Positions 1 through 8,506 are shown, numbered from the stretch's first letter. The stretch is 64,000 bases of DNA from Holophagae bacterium (GCA_030429565.1 JAUIFE010000015.1:124001-188000), one strand, 5' to 3'. The notes: generated by a model from the sequence alone, not told the origin. Made by a program: numbers and translations.

Positions 1-33
1 AAGCGGGCTACCGTTTTCCGGTGAGCCCGCTTT
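1..33 (-). terminator. Hairpin at window edge, probable terminator
   Basis: AGCGGGCT (2-9) pairs with AGCCCGCT (24-31), extended inward by ACCG/CGGT with one bulged G. On the plus strand only three T follow. On the minus strand any T-run would lie beyond the window edge. Its place just downstream of the minus-strand small ORF at 58-150 fits a terminator for that unit, but it could also end a gene arriving from outside the window. Confidence 0.5.
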
Positions 34-57
34 CCCGTAACTTGTGATGACCGTTAC

Positions 58-150
58 CTAGGGACAAGCCGTGCCAACCGGGAACTTCGCCCGTTTGTTT
101 TTCTTGTCCTTTTTCTTTGTCTGTTGGTGAGCCAGATTCAAAGTGGTCAT
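58..150 (-). CDS. Possible 30-residue lysine-rich small protein
   Basis: An ATG-to-TAG reading frame of 30 codons on the minus strand. The product begins MTTLNLAHQQ, has a very basic middle (TKKKDKKNKRAK) and ends FPVGTACP with a single cysteine near the C terminus. I do not recognise a family. What supports it is context: a good sigma70-like promoter at 235-263 points at it, and a stable hairpin at 1-33 follows the stop, so the stretch looks like an independent short transcription unit of about 225 nucleotides. Against it, the ribosome binding site is weak (GGGTAAC about ten bases before ATG) and frames this short arise by chance. The unit could equally encode a small RNA. Confidence 0.25.
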   Translation of the reverse strand: MTTLNLAHQQTKKKDKKNKRAKFPVGTACP

Positions 151-234
151 GATGTTACCCAAAAGTTTTTCAAGGGATGATAGAAGGAACCAAACTACGG
201 CACTCGAAAAAAAGGAGCGCAGCAGTATGGGCGC

Positions 235-263
235 ATTTTGGATAAGCTTTCACAGGCTGTCAA
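235..263 (-). promoter_or_regulatory. Sigma70-like promoter for the short unit at the window start
   Basis: Read on the minus strand, a perfect TTGACA -35 box (258-263) is followed after exactly 17 bases by CAAAAT (235-240), which matches four of six -10 positions. Transcription would start near position 228 and run toward the 30-codon frame and the hairpin at 1-33. It lies just after the stop of the exported protein at 285-1349, so it would serve a separate unit. Confidence 0.5.
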
Positions 264-284
264 GGCTTTTTTTATGCAAATCCG

Positions 285-1349
285 CTAAGGACCAGGCACC
301 TCGCCCGCTGTCGAAGGCTTTGTTTTCGCGGGTTTGGTAAACACCAACAATCGATTTTCGGGGTTGTTTTTTTCACCCATCGGCAATTTTAAAAAAGGAA
401 AGCCGTGCGAGTTCAGCAAGACGAATAGGTTGCCGTCTTGGTCCCAATCAAAACCTTCCGCCAAGCCGGTATAGCGAAAATGAAGGTTGCTGCTGGTGAT
501 TTCCCGCTTGAGAAAGCTGAAATCGAATACCGGTGTGACCTGAACGCGTGAGGCTTCGCTTGCCAACAAGCTTTTAAGCGGTACCGCGCCGATTTGCCGA
601 CGCTTGCGCAACAACAGATACAGCGTTTCACCACGCAGACGCACCTCGCCAATGCTGAGATTGCGGCGTTCGACGACCAATTTCCAACTGCGCTGCTCAA
701 GCCATACATCGGCACGTTTGACCAGCAACGTCACCTGGGACGGATCTTGATCACGGAAAACCAGCAGGCGCTCCGCGTCCAGCCAAACAACAGCGGCCGC
801 ACCACAATCATAGGTCTTATTGAGACAAACCGGAGACTCGGGCAGCGTTATGACTTCCTGGGTAAACCAATAATCGCGATTCACCACCATCAAACGCCCG
901 CGCCATTCCTCGAGCTTGCGGTCAAAACGACGCGAGCTCACCAACGCCAGCGTGTCGGCATCACCCCAGGGCTGAACAGCGCGCAAATCTTCCTGCATGG
1001 CCGCCTTCACCGGCACCACCACGAAGCCGGTCTCGTCATCAGCGGCGGTTGTGCCGTCACGCAACGACCTGACGGTTGCACGCACACGCACTTCACCCAC
1101 CGACAACTTCTTCCGCCGTTTGCGCGGTGCTTCCGCGGCCTGCGCCGGCGCGCGATAAACGAGGCGATACAAACCGGGGCGCGCATCGGGCAAACCCAAG
1201 GTGACGAACCATTCGTCGCCAACCCGCAACAAAGATGTCGCGCTGTGGGCACCGGCAATCGGATGCAACACAAATCGTTTGGGATCCAAATCTTGAAAGG
1301 CGGGATCAACAGGTTGCTGAAACCACATCCAACAAAAAAGCCACAGCAT
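285..1349 (-). CDS. Exported protein of unknown function
   Basis: A 354-residue protein. The open frame extends further upstream into the tRNA-Leu region, but the ATG at 1349 is chosen because GGGGAGGGG lies five bases before it and the product then starts with a short hydrophobic leader (MLWLFCWMWFQQ). No known catalytic motif is visible. The body is beta-rich, and near the C terminus a segment around FDWDQDGNLFVLLNSHG resembles a blade of the esterase-like phytase or other propeller proteins, so a propeller fold is possible but unproven. It lies downstream of secG and tRNA-Leu on the same strand, separated from the tRNA by a terminator, so it probably has its own promoter. Function unknown. 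Confidence 0.7.
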   Translation of the reverse strand: MLWLFCWMWFQQPVDPAFQDLDPKRFVLHPIAGAHSATSLLRVGDEWFVTLGLPDARPGLYRLVYRAPAQAAEAPRKRRKKLSVGEVRVRATVRSLRDGTTAADDETGFVVVPVKAAMQEDLRAVQPWGDADTLALVSSRRFDRKLEEWRGRLMVVNRDYWFTQEVITLPESPVCLNKTYDCGAAAVVWLDAERLLVFRDQDPSQVTLLVKRADVWLEQRSWKLVVERRNLSIGEVRLRGETLYLLLRKRRQIGAVPLKSLLASEASRVQVTPVFDFSFLKREITSSNLHFRYTGLAEGFDWDQDGNLFVLLNSHGFPFLKLPMGEKNNPENRLLVFTKPAKTKPSTAGEVPGP

Positions 1350-1499
1350 GGTTCCCCTCCCCGGCCGTTCCATCAAAAGCCAGTCCCTAAATGATGGGTG
1401 GCTGGAACGCATTGTAACGCGAGCAGATAAGGGCAACGCAAAAAGTTCGGCAAGTGTCGGCACGCTCACGAGGTGCGGCGGGAGGCGGGCCCTAAACGC

Positions 1500-1529
1500 A
1501 AAAAAGGCACCCGATGGGTGCCTTTTTTG
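1500..1529 (-). terminator. Rho-independent terminator after tRNA-Leu(GAG)
   Basis: An A-run, the stem GGCACCC/GGGTGCC with a three-base loop, then a T-run give a symmetric intrinsic terminator. It lies 15 bases beyond the 3' end of the minus-strand tRNA-Leu, so its likely job is to end the secG-tRNA transcript. Confidence 0.85.
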
Positions 1530-1543
1530 TTCGTTAAATGTGA

Positions 1544-1627
1544 TGCCCAAGCCCGGACTCGAACCGGGACGACCGAAAGGTCACTACCCCCTCAAGATAG
1601 CGTGTCTACCAATTTCACCACTTGGGC
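1544..1627 (-). tRNA. tRNA-Leu, anticodon GAG
   Basis: An 84-base class II tRNA on the minus strand. The acceptor stem GCCCAAG pairs with CTTGGGC, followed by discriminator A; CCA is not encoded. The D arm has GGTGAAATTGGTAGACACGC, the anticodon stem CTATC/GGTAG encloses loop TTGAGGG giving GAG, and the T arm is CCGGGTTCGAGTCCGG in type, read as CCGGTTCGAGTCCGG. A long variable arm (GTGACCTTTCGGTCGT) confirms leucine type. It sits just downstream of secG, a common arrangement in bacteria. Confidence 0.96.
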
Positions 1628-1688
1628 GTCGTCACTACAGCGGTGGATTCTACCGAAGCCGTTCCGCTTTTGCAAGACGTTTTAACGA

Positions 1689-2228
1689 TTAGTTCTCTTT
1701 TTGTTTTGCAGGTTCGTCGGCGTCGTTTTTCAACGCTTCATCACCGGCTTTTTCAGCAGCGCCGGCAGCGGCACGTGCTTCGCGCTCGCGCTTCAGACGC
1801 TCTTCTTCCTGCTTGCGCATTTCGGGCGGCAGCTCGTCAAGCGTGTAGGTTTCTCGCGAAGTGGTCACGTCACCCAAGGAAACAGTTTTTTTATTACCGT
1901 TCTCGTCTTCGATGACGACGTCACCGCCCACACCGGGTGCGGCCGTTGCTTGGGCGCCGGCTTCAGCGGGAATGGCGGGGTCAAAATCAGAAGCAATACT
2001 TTGATTGCTGTGACCGCCTTGGAACGCTAGGAACATGGAAGTGCACATAAACAAAATGGCAACGACCGAGGTGAACTTGGTGAGGACCTTATCACCACCG
2101 CCTGCACCAAACACTGAGTTGGTGTTGTCGGAAACACTTACCAGACCGCCGGTTTTACCGTCCTGGAAGAGAATTACCAGGATCAGTACCACGCAGATAA
2201 AAATGTGAAGAATAAAAAGAAAACCCAT
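1689..2228 (-). CDS. secG: Preprotein translocase subunit SecG
   Basis: SecG is the small accessory subunit of the SecYEG channel that assists export of unfolded proteins across the inner membrane. The first hydrophobic helix (residues about 3-21) is followed by the family's typical sequence around LFQDGKTGGLVS and FGAGGGDKVLTKFT, and a second helix (about 52-70). The ATG at 2228 has AGGG six bases before it. The protein has 179 residues, whereas most SecG proteins have about 75-120. The extra length is a charged, Ala/Glu/Lys-rich tail after residue 75 that ends in a likely helix rich in Arg and Glu. tRNA-Leu(GAG) follows 61 bases downstream. Confidence 0.93.
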   Translation of the reverse strand: MGFLFILHIFICVVLILVILFQDGKTGGLVSVSDNTNSVFGAGGGDKVLTKFTSVVAILFMCTSMFLAFQGGHSNQSIASDFDPAIPAEAGAQATAAPGVGGDVVIEDENGNKKTVSLGDVTTSRETYTLDELPPEMRKQEEERLKREREARAAAGAAEKAGDEALKNDADEPAKQKEN

Positions 2229-2399
2229 ATCGGCCCTCCATCTCGGATCGGGCGAGGCCCGGAACGCCGCAGTCTAGCATAGGTCGTCGGAGAAGCCAAG
2301 CCCGGAATGTACCACCCAAAGACAGGTGGTTGGTAAACCAGATAAAGCGAAAACCGCGCCGGCTTTGCATTGCGGCTCGGTAAAACCCGCGAATGGGTC

Positions 2400-3950
2400 T
2401 TACTCGTTGCTACCCGGCGCATTTTCCCGGCTCGTTTCATCCTTCGCGTTAACCGGAATAAACACCGGCCGCTCCGGCGTATCGAGTAAACGCTGGTTAA
2501 AATCGCGCATCAACAAGTAAAAGCGTGCCAATTTGTCGTAATCCAAGCGCTCCCAATCATCCAATTTACTGTGGTAATGCTCGTGTACATCCGAAAAGAA
2601 AAAGATGGTGGGAATGTCCTTGCGCGAGAACTGTAACTGATCGCTGCGACGATGATAGCGGTCCAAGGTTTTGTCAAAGGTGAAGCCGCGCGCGTTTGCT
2701 TGATGCACGCGATCAAGAACTTGGTTCATGGTCGAGACCCCTTCAGAAACGGAAGGAATAACGCCGATTGAATCCGGCGCATTGCGGCCGACCATGTCGA
2801 TGTTGACGTTGGCGACAATGTCCTTCATGGCCACGGGTGGTTGGCTGACAAAATACTCGGAACCCAGCAAGCCCTGTTCCTCACCGGTGAAGAACACCAC
2901 GATCATGCTGCGTGCACCGGGATGGGCGACAAAATGTTTGGCCAACAATAACAAAGAGGCACAGCCGGAACCATTATCGTCGGCGCCGTTAAAAATCTCG
3001 CCGTCGCTTATACCCAAATGGTCGTAATGGCCGCTGAGTACCACGTATTCATCGCGCAGCTTGGGGTCAACCCCGGGAATCAAACCAACGACGTTTTCGG
3101 TGGTGCGCCGTTCGGGCTCCACCAACATGTCCAGCGCTAACTTGCGCCGTTTCATATCAACCGGATGGGGCTTGCCTTCGGCCAGGATCGCGGCATGGGC
3201 CGCTTCGATTTTGCGTTGGTACTTGGGGCCAAAAAACTTGGCGCGTTGCGCAGGACTTAAAGTCACAATCGGATACAAAGCGCGATGGTAGCTATCATCG
3301 CCAGGCAAAGCCATGCGATGCGGCGCCGGTTGGAAGGCGCGGACCTCGTCCTCCGAATCTTTGCGCAATAAAATTACCCCAACGGCACCATGGTTCACGG
3401 CATTGGTCATTTTGTAGTAATTGGAGAAACGCCGTTCATCCACGCCCGCAAAGGGATGATCCTCGGGAAATGCAACATCAGGCGCGCCGTCTTCAAAAAC
3501 AACCCACTTGCCTTCAACGTCGGCGGCTTCGAAATCCGTGTAGGGATGATCAACCAAGCCATAACCGATGTAAACCATTGAAGCCGTTCCACTAAAGCGC
3601 CCATCGCCATAGGGAAAAAGGCCGTAATCACGGTTGTACTCAAGGCTTTCCTTGGGACCGTAACCGGACACCTCGGCACGACAGGCCTGCTCGCGCAGAC
3701 GCATCACCAACAATTCAAATGGCTGTAAAAAGTCGCCGCTTTCGGCATCGCCAAACGGCGTCACCCCGGCCAGTTTCAACTGAGTGGCCAAATACAGGGC
3801 GGCTAACTTCTGACCGCGAAAGCTGGTTTCCCGACCCTCCAGGAGATCATCGGCTAAAAAAGCGACATGGGCGCGGTAATCCGCTTGAATCGCGGCCGAT
3901 TCGCCAACAGCGGGCGTGGCCAAAAGGGCTAACATCCAAAAAATCGTCAC
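2400..3950 (-). CDS. Secreted M28-family metallopeptidase with PA domain
   Basis: A 516-residue zinc exopeptidase of the M28 (aminopeptidase Y/PSMA) type. A signal peptide (MTIFWMLALLATPAVG) exports it. An inserted protease-associated domain spans about residues 105-235 (VNHGAVGVILL is typical). The M28 domain follows, with metal ligands visible in GHYDHLG (His308), GADDNGSG (Asp324), FTGEEQG (Glu357 catalytic, Glu358 ligand), NIDMVGRN (Asp385) and a histidine-rich segment VHEHYHSKLDD. All expected residues are present, so it should be active, probably trimming peptides in the periplasm or outside the cell. The start is GTG at 3950 with AAGGAA before it; an ATG five codons in is possible. The substrate cannot be told from sequence. 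Confidence 0.9.
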   Translation of the reverse strand: MTIFWMLALLATPAVGESAAIQADYRAHVAFLADDLLEGRETSFRGQKLAALYLATQLKLAGVTPFGDAESGDFLQPFELLVMRLREQACRAEVSGYGPKESLEYNRDYGLFPYGDGRFSGTASMVYIGYGLVDHPYTDFEAADVEGKWVVFEDGAPDVAFPEDHPFAGVDERRFSNYYKMTNAVNHGAVGVILLRKDSEDEVRAFQPAPHRMALPGDDSYHRALYPIVTLSPAQRAKFFGPKYQRKIEAAHAAILAEGKPHPVDMKRRKLALDMLVEPERRTTENVVGLIPGVDPKLRDEYVVLSGHYDHLGISDGEIFNGADDNGSGCASLLLLAKHFVAHPGARSMIVVFFTGEEQGLLGSEYFVSQPPVAMKDIVANVNIDMVGRNAPDSIGVIPSVSEGVSTMNQVLDRVHQANARGFTFDKTLDRYHRRSDQLQFSRKDIPTIFFFSDVHEHYHSKLDDWERLDYDKLARFYLLMRDFNQRLLDTPERPVFIPVNAKDETSRENAPGSNE

Positions 3951-4120
3951 ATTACATTCCTTATGCTCACCCCATCACCAAAAAACCTGGCCGGCGGAAG
4001 ACGTCAAACCGCAGGGTGAAGATTCATTTACCTTTACCATATACGCGTAATTTTCACGAAAAGGGTCGATTATTTTCAAGCGTACCAACCACTGCGCCCG
4101 GGAACAAGCGTCGACAGAAA

Positions 4121-5608
4121 TCAACCTCGTTTCCCGGCGGCCCGGATTTTCTCGGCCAACTTTTTGACGGCAAAACCGAACGACTCCGGCTCGCGCCAAT
4201 CACGCATACCGGGAATCCCGGTGGCCCGCAACAACACCGCCTGATCGTGCCCCGACTTGGGATCAACCACTTCCCAACCAGCCAGTTCATCGTCAGCGAG
4301 CACCGACACAGGAAACAACAGACGCCGCTTAATCTTTTGTTCCATCTGCTTCACATGCAAAACTTCGCTTTTCAGCCAATCCGAGTAGAGACTGTGCGGC
4401 GACAAAACCACAATCAAGGGTTCCTGCCCACGCAAATCGCCGGAGAGCTGGTTTTGCACGCCGGCCTGGACGCGCGACTCATAGGGCACCAGCCAGCAGC
4501 GAATGCCCTCGGCGTGCAGCGCTTCGACCATCGCTTCGGCCAATTCGCCATCGGGACCGCTGTAATTACTGTAGGCCAAATAGCAGGCGCAGTAAGACGC
4601 GCAGGCGGCGGACAGACCGCGCAACATGGGTTCGGGCAAACCCGCGCCCTGCAGGAAAGATTCGGGCAGCGGCCAGGAACGCATGATCGTGCGGTGGTCC
4701 ATGGAGCAGGGACCCAAAAACAAACTGCTGTCCAATCCTTCGGCACCCGCCAGCGAGGCATTGATGAACCAGGTCTCACCAAAGCGGGTTTCTTCAAAAT
4801 GGGCGCGATCCAACACACATCGGAACAGACGCGCGCCCGCCAGTGAGGCAAAACTGAGGTCGGCACCGCGAAATACGGCCTCTTCCAAATGGGCGTCTTG
4901 CAGCACGGCTTCGCTGAGATCGGCGTCGCTCAAGTCCGACTTACCAAAGCGCGCATGGGCGAGATTGGCTTTGCTGAGGTCGGCCCAACTCAGGTTGGCC
5001 AAGCGAAATACCGCATGTTCCAATTTGGCTTCGCTCAATCGCGCTTCGTTGAGGATCGCTCCGGTAAAATCACAGCTCACCGCTTTGGCGCCGCTCAAAT
5101 CGGCATGGGTGCAGTTGGCGTTGACCAGTTTGGCCCCTTCCATTTGCGCCTGGTCCAGAACGGCATGCAGCAGATTGGCATTGCTGAGGTCGGCGTGGGA
5201 CAAGGTTGCCCGTGTCAAAACAACCCGGTTCAACAAAGCACCCACCAAGGTGGCGCCGGTAAAATTCACACCACTTAGATTCACACGATTAAAGTTGGCA
5301 CCGGTTAAATCCGCGTTCTGGAGGTTGGCGTCGGTTAAGGTGGCGCCGCTGAAATTGACACCGCTTAAGCTCGCATTAATCAGGTTGGCCTGGTTCAAAC
5401 GACATTTGCTCAGGTTGGCGCCATTGAGGTCGGCCCGGATGAAGTTGACCTTACTGAGATTGACACCGCTTAAATCCCAACCGCTGAGGTTCTGTTTGCT
5501 GAGATTGGGCACATAGTCGGGAAAGGCCTCGCGCAACTGGTTCCAGGTATCCGGCTTTTGCTTGAGCAACAGCAGTAGCTGCTCCTTCGGTAAATCATTG
5601 ATATTCAT
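4121..5608 (-). CDS. Pentapeptide-repeat protein with C-terminal TIR domain
   Basis: A 495-residue two-part protein. After a short N-terminal segment, about residues 35-270 are pentapeptide repeats of the A(D/N)Lxx type (such as ANLSKCRLNQANL), which build a right-handed quadrilateral beta-helix. From about residue 325 to 420 comes a TIR domain: CYLAYSNYS at the first strand, GIRCWLVPYE at the second, EPLIVVLSPHSLYSDW and then SEV. The spacing W-x-x-x-E in DWLKSE matches the catalytic glutamate region of NAD-cleaving TIR domains such as SARM1, so NADase activity is possible. No signal peptide, so cytoplasmic. The start at 5608 is the ATG before NINDLPKEQ; its ribosome binding site is weak and the frame stays open upstream. 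Pentapeptide-TIR fusions exist in other bacteria, with role unknown. Confidence 0.85.
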   Translation of the reverse strand: MNINDLPKEQLLLLLKQKPDTWNQLREAFPDYVPNLSKQNLSGWDLSGVNLSKVNFIRADLNGANLSKCRLNQANLINASLSGVNFSGATLTDANLQNADLTGANFNRVNLSGVNFTGATLVGALLNRVVLTRATLSHADLSNANLLHAVLDQAQMEGAKLVNANCTHADLSGAKAVSCDFTGAILNEARLSEAKLEHAVFRLANLSWADLSKANLAHARFGKSDLSDADLSEAVLQDAHLEEAVFRGADLSFASLAGARLFRCVLDRAHFEETRFGETWFINASLAGAEGLDSSLFLGPCSMDHRTIMRSWPLPESFLQGAGLPEPMLRGLSAACASYCACYLAYSNYSGPDGELAEAMVEALHAEGIRCWLVPYESRVQAGVQNQLSGDLRGQEPLIVVLSPHSLYSDWLKSEVLHVKQMEQKIKRRLLFPVSVLADDELAGWEVVDPKSGHDQAVLLRATGIPGMRDWREPESFGFAVKKLAEKIRAAGKRG

Positions 5609-5775
5609 AACATTTGACGCCCCATCGCAGCGAATTCCGGTACAGCCGACGGCGACCTTCGGCAAACCGTACCTCTATCCCGTTATCGGGATTCGCCGCA
5701 AAACGTTTACCGGAAGTTATCAATATTACCCACGCCAAGTTCCCTAAACCGCGCTGCTTACATACCAGCAAAGCG

Positions 5776-7776
5776 TTAGGGCCGAATCACAAAGGGGGTA
5801 GCGCCGGCGGGCGAATATTCGACACGCGTGGGCGGCCCCAACTGTCGCCTGTCGGTCCGCACGGGATAGGTCCAAAAAACGCCGGTTTCGGTCTGGACCA
5901 CCGTCAAAAAGGAAACCTGACTGACACCTGCTTTGCCATTGCCGCTGGTATAGACCGAGGTCGGCGAACTCGATTCGATAACCGGCGCCGTAATGTCGAA
6001 AACCCGACCATCGCCGGCGACTAAGGGCGCAGGCGTGTCGCGATCACGGCAGACAAGCCAGGCCTGCTTGAGCGCTTTGGCCGTCATTTGATTTAGGCCG
6101 TCGAGCCCACCGTCACTGATGCGCACCGAGGATTGCCGCGCTTGTAGGTCGGCCAAAATGAGTCGCCGCAACGGCTGTTGCAAGGTCCCTGCCCACCACG
6201 CGGGCCGATCCCCCAACTTGGCAGCGGTCTGATCAACCATTGAACGCCACACCGTGCGCACGAAAAGCGCCCGCTGAGGATTGGACGCATCTTGTAACAG
6301 GCTGAGAATCTGCGTCAGGGTGTCTTCTTTTAATTCGGTTTGCAGGGCGCCGTCGAGACGGAAGAGCAACGCATCGACCAACGCTTGATCGAGCGGATCC
6401 TCGGCACGGAAGCGGTTATTTTTCAAAAGTGACCAGGTTTGGTTGCGCGGCAGCGAGGTAACGCTGTCGAGGCCGATCACATCAGCGGCGGGCTGACCTT
6501 TCTCCCAGGGACGACGAAACCAGGGCGTTTGAAACGAAGGCGCACTCCGGTCCTGAGCGGGATCGGCAGCAGCGTATAAGCGCAAATGGCGACGCGGAGA
6601 ACGGGTCCCCAACGCCAGCAAGGCCGAAGGGACTTGGTGGTATTGCATGGCGGCGCGCGCTTCATCAATACTTTGCGCGGTAAAAAGATAATACAGAGCA
6701 GCGAGGTCGGCACTGGGTCGCAGGCCGTCCCACTCATAATAAACATCGCCGCCGCCTGGCGGGAACAGCAGCGGCGCCACCCAACCGCCAAAGGGCGCCC
6801 GCAACGGCGGTTGGTCGTAAAGCTTGGCCACCTTGCCGGTATCACGCTGCTGGAAGAGTTGCTCTTGCCCCAGAAACTGGTCCTTCACGAACATGTGAAA
6901 GGTTTCGTCGCGCGTCAGGCGCGGTTGCAGGGCAAAATGCAGGTTCTGGTTGCGACCAGACCATAGAAAAGGTATCCCGGCCAAACTCAAGCCTTGCACC
7001 GCAAACATTTCGGGGATCTCGAAGGCGACCGGCACTGGTAAAAAAGCGAAAAAGGGATCGCCGCGCAGATGTTGCGCCTGGACACCGTCGCTATCGACCA
7101 GTAAAAAAGATTCAATCCAAGGTGCCCGGAACAAGCCGGCCAAAGCAGCGTCATTCTGCCAGCCGTCTTCGTACGGCAACTGGAGCGGCGGCATTTCAGG
7201 AGAAAAAAAGCCGGCCTCATAGCCAAAAACCCGCACCCAACGGCGCATGGCCCATTCCTTGGCCCAACAGCGATTGATCAAAAAGGCGAGGCCGCGATGG
7301 TAAAGGAACACATCGGCAATGGTCCAAGCGCGCCCATGCGGGGCCGCACTCAAGCCGTCGGCGTAGGCCTGCAGTAATACTTCTAAATGGGGCGGCAATT
7401 GTTCGCGACAGGCTTGCGCGGTACCGGCCAAATCGAGGTAATAAAACAGCGGCGCCAATTGATCGAGGGCGGCGATGCCGGTTTTACCGGGAATCCCCTT
7501 AAATAAACGCAGCAATTGCTCGAGTTGCGGGCCGGCGTGGGTTCCGTGCAGTAAACCCTGCAGATACAAAAGGTCGTGCATGTCGGCGGCACTGATTTCA
7601 TAAAGCCCGTAGGGATGTTGGGTGAGCGTTGCCTGGTGATTGAGGCCTTTGGCGCGTTTGGGAAAGCTCAGTTGCGCGGGCTGCTCGGACGGTTCTTGCT
7701 GCATAAAGGTATAAACCCCATAACCAACGCCGGCCACGATAAGCAGCAGCACCAACAGCGACAGAATCTTTTTCAT
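5776..7776 (-). CDS. Penicillin acylase-like (S45 family) protein, divergent
   Basis: A 666-residue protein with an N-terminal hydrophobic anchor (residues about 4-25) placing it on the periplasmic side. The family resemblance lies in the alpha-chain-like segment (LQGLLHGTHAGPQLEQLLRL, then LQAYADGLSA), the RGDPFFAF region where S45 enzymes have a nDPHL motif, and AGIPFLWSGRNQNLHFAL, which matches the G-x-P-x-x-x-G-x-N-x-x-x-A-x-x pattern. S45 enzymes are N-terminal nucleophile hydrolases that self-cleave before a Ser-Asn pair about 20 residues before nDPHL. Here that segment reads IESFLLVDSDG, without Gly-Ser-Asn, so it may be inactive or have another mechanism. It is also shorter than the usual 750-800 residues. 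GAGGAA precedes the ATG. It may be cotranscribed with the downstream TIR gene. Confidence 0.65.
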   Translation of the reverse strand: MKKILSLLVLLLIVAGVGYGVYTFMQQEPSEQPAQLSFPKRAKGLNHQATLTQHPYGLYEISAADMHDLLYLQGLLHGTHAGPQLEQLLRLFKGIPGKTGIAALDQLAPLFYYLDLAGTAQACREQLPPHLEVLLQAYADGLSAAPHGRAWTIADVFLYHRGLAFLINRCWAKEWAMRRWVRVFGYEAGFFSPEMPPLQLPYEDGWQNDAALAGLFRAPWIESFLLVDSDGVQAQHLRGDPFFAFLPVPVAFEIPEMFAVQGLSLAGIPFLWSGRNQNLHFALQPRLTRDETFHMFVKDQFLGQEQLFQQRDTGKVAKLYDQPPLRAPFGGWVAPLLFPPGGGDVYYEWDGLRPSADLAALYYLFTAQSIDEARAAMQYHQVPSALLALGTRSPRRHLRLYAAADPAQDRSAPSFQTPWFRRPWEKGQPAADVIGLDSVTSLPRNQTWSLLKNNRFRAEDPLDQALVDALLFRLDGALQTELKEDTLTQILSLLQDASNPQRALFVRTVWRSMVDQTAAKLGDRPAWWAGTLQQPLRRLILADLQARQSSVRISDGGLDGLNQMTAKALKQAWLVCRDRDTPAPLVAGDGRVFDITAPVIESSSPTSVYTSGNGKAGVSQVSFLTVVQTETGVFWTYPVRTDRRQLGPPTRVEYSPAGATPFVIRP

Positions 7777-8048
7777 CGGCGTTCCTCGAAAACGGGCATC
7801 AGTTAGCGCGGGATTCCCCGCTATTGTAGCGCAGACACGGCCGACGCCCGCACAAACCCACGAGTAAACGAAACGTTTGCAGGACGTTTCAAACGTAAAC
7901 GGACCGACAAGCGAGATTGCCGGTCAAGTTTCCAGGCAACAAGCCGACCCAGAGGATACCGACCTTATATCAAAGAGGCGTCGACTTGCGGCCGATCCGT
8001 CCGCGGCGACGGACCACCAAAAGATCACTTTTCAGGGGCGAGGCGCTG

Positions 8049-8429
8049 ATGAAACTGCAAATCACTTGTCCGGAATGCAATCGTCAATCGTTGATTGATT
8101 CGGGCAAGGTTCCACTCGGCAAAATCAAAACCAACTGCAACACCTGTCGCAAACAATTTTTCATCGACAAAGGTCAAAACGTGAATTGCTGCCTGGTCCA
8201 GCCAAGCGCCGACTCGGCGTCGGAAGCCGAGCAAGGCAGTTGGAAAATCGACCGCCCCGAGTTTGAGGGCATTGAGTACGATTTAAATGGATTGGGCGGT
8301 TTGATTCGTTCGGGCATGGTTACTGGTGGTACGCGCGTCTTAGCCCCCAACGCCAACCAATACCGCGAAGCAAGCAAGGTAAAAGAACTGCGTAAATTCT
8401 TCGAACAAAAAGAGAAACGCGACGGTTAG
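8049..8429 (+). CDS. Zinc-ribbon protein (MJ0042 type) with GYF_2-like tail
   Basis: A 126-residue cytoplasmic protein. Residues 1-40 form a zinc ribbon with CPEC and CNTC knuckles, in the arrangement of the MJ0042/zinc-ribbon family that heads many bacterial regulatory or membrane proteins. The C-terminal half, from about residue 75, has LNGLGGLIRSGMVTGGTRVL and then KVKELRKFF, which resembles the GYF_2/DUF4339 pattern of a short domain usually placed before membrane segments; no membrane segment is present here. The ATG at 8049 is chosen because the protein then starts directly at the ribbon and GAGG lies six bases before it. It is divergent from the acylase-like gene and convergent with the next gene. 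Role unknown; zinc binding is expected. Confidence 0.75.
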   Translation: MKLQITCPECNRQSLIDSGKVPLGKIKTNCNTCRKQFFIDKGQNVNCCLVQPSADSASEAEQGSWKIDRPEFEGIEYDLNGLGGLIRSGMVTGGTRVLAPNANQYREASKVKELRKFFEQKEKRDG

Positions 8430-8446
8430 GGATTGGCGCGCAAAGA

Positions 8447-8485
8447 AAAACGGCGCCCTCCTCATACGAGGATGGACGCCGTTTT
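8447..8485. terminator. Bidirectional terminator between convergent genes
   Basis: AAAACGGCG pairs with CGCCGTTTT around an inner CCTC/GAGG stem. A- and T-runs on each side allow it to end both the zinc-ribbon gene and the dehydrogenase gene that face it. Confidence 0.8.
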
Positions 8486-8506
8486 GGTCAAAAAGTCGTG
8501 CGTTGT

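Noticed and set aside
594..1394. 266-codon plus-strand frame over the exported-protein gene
   Set aside because: It is a shadow of the minus-strand gene, which has a strong ribosome binding site and leader peptide.
3719..4846. 375-codon plus-strand frame across the TIR end
   Set aside because: It runs over two real minus-strand genes and their spacer and shows no domain.
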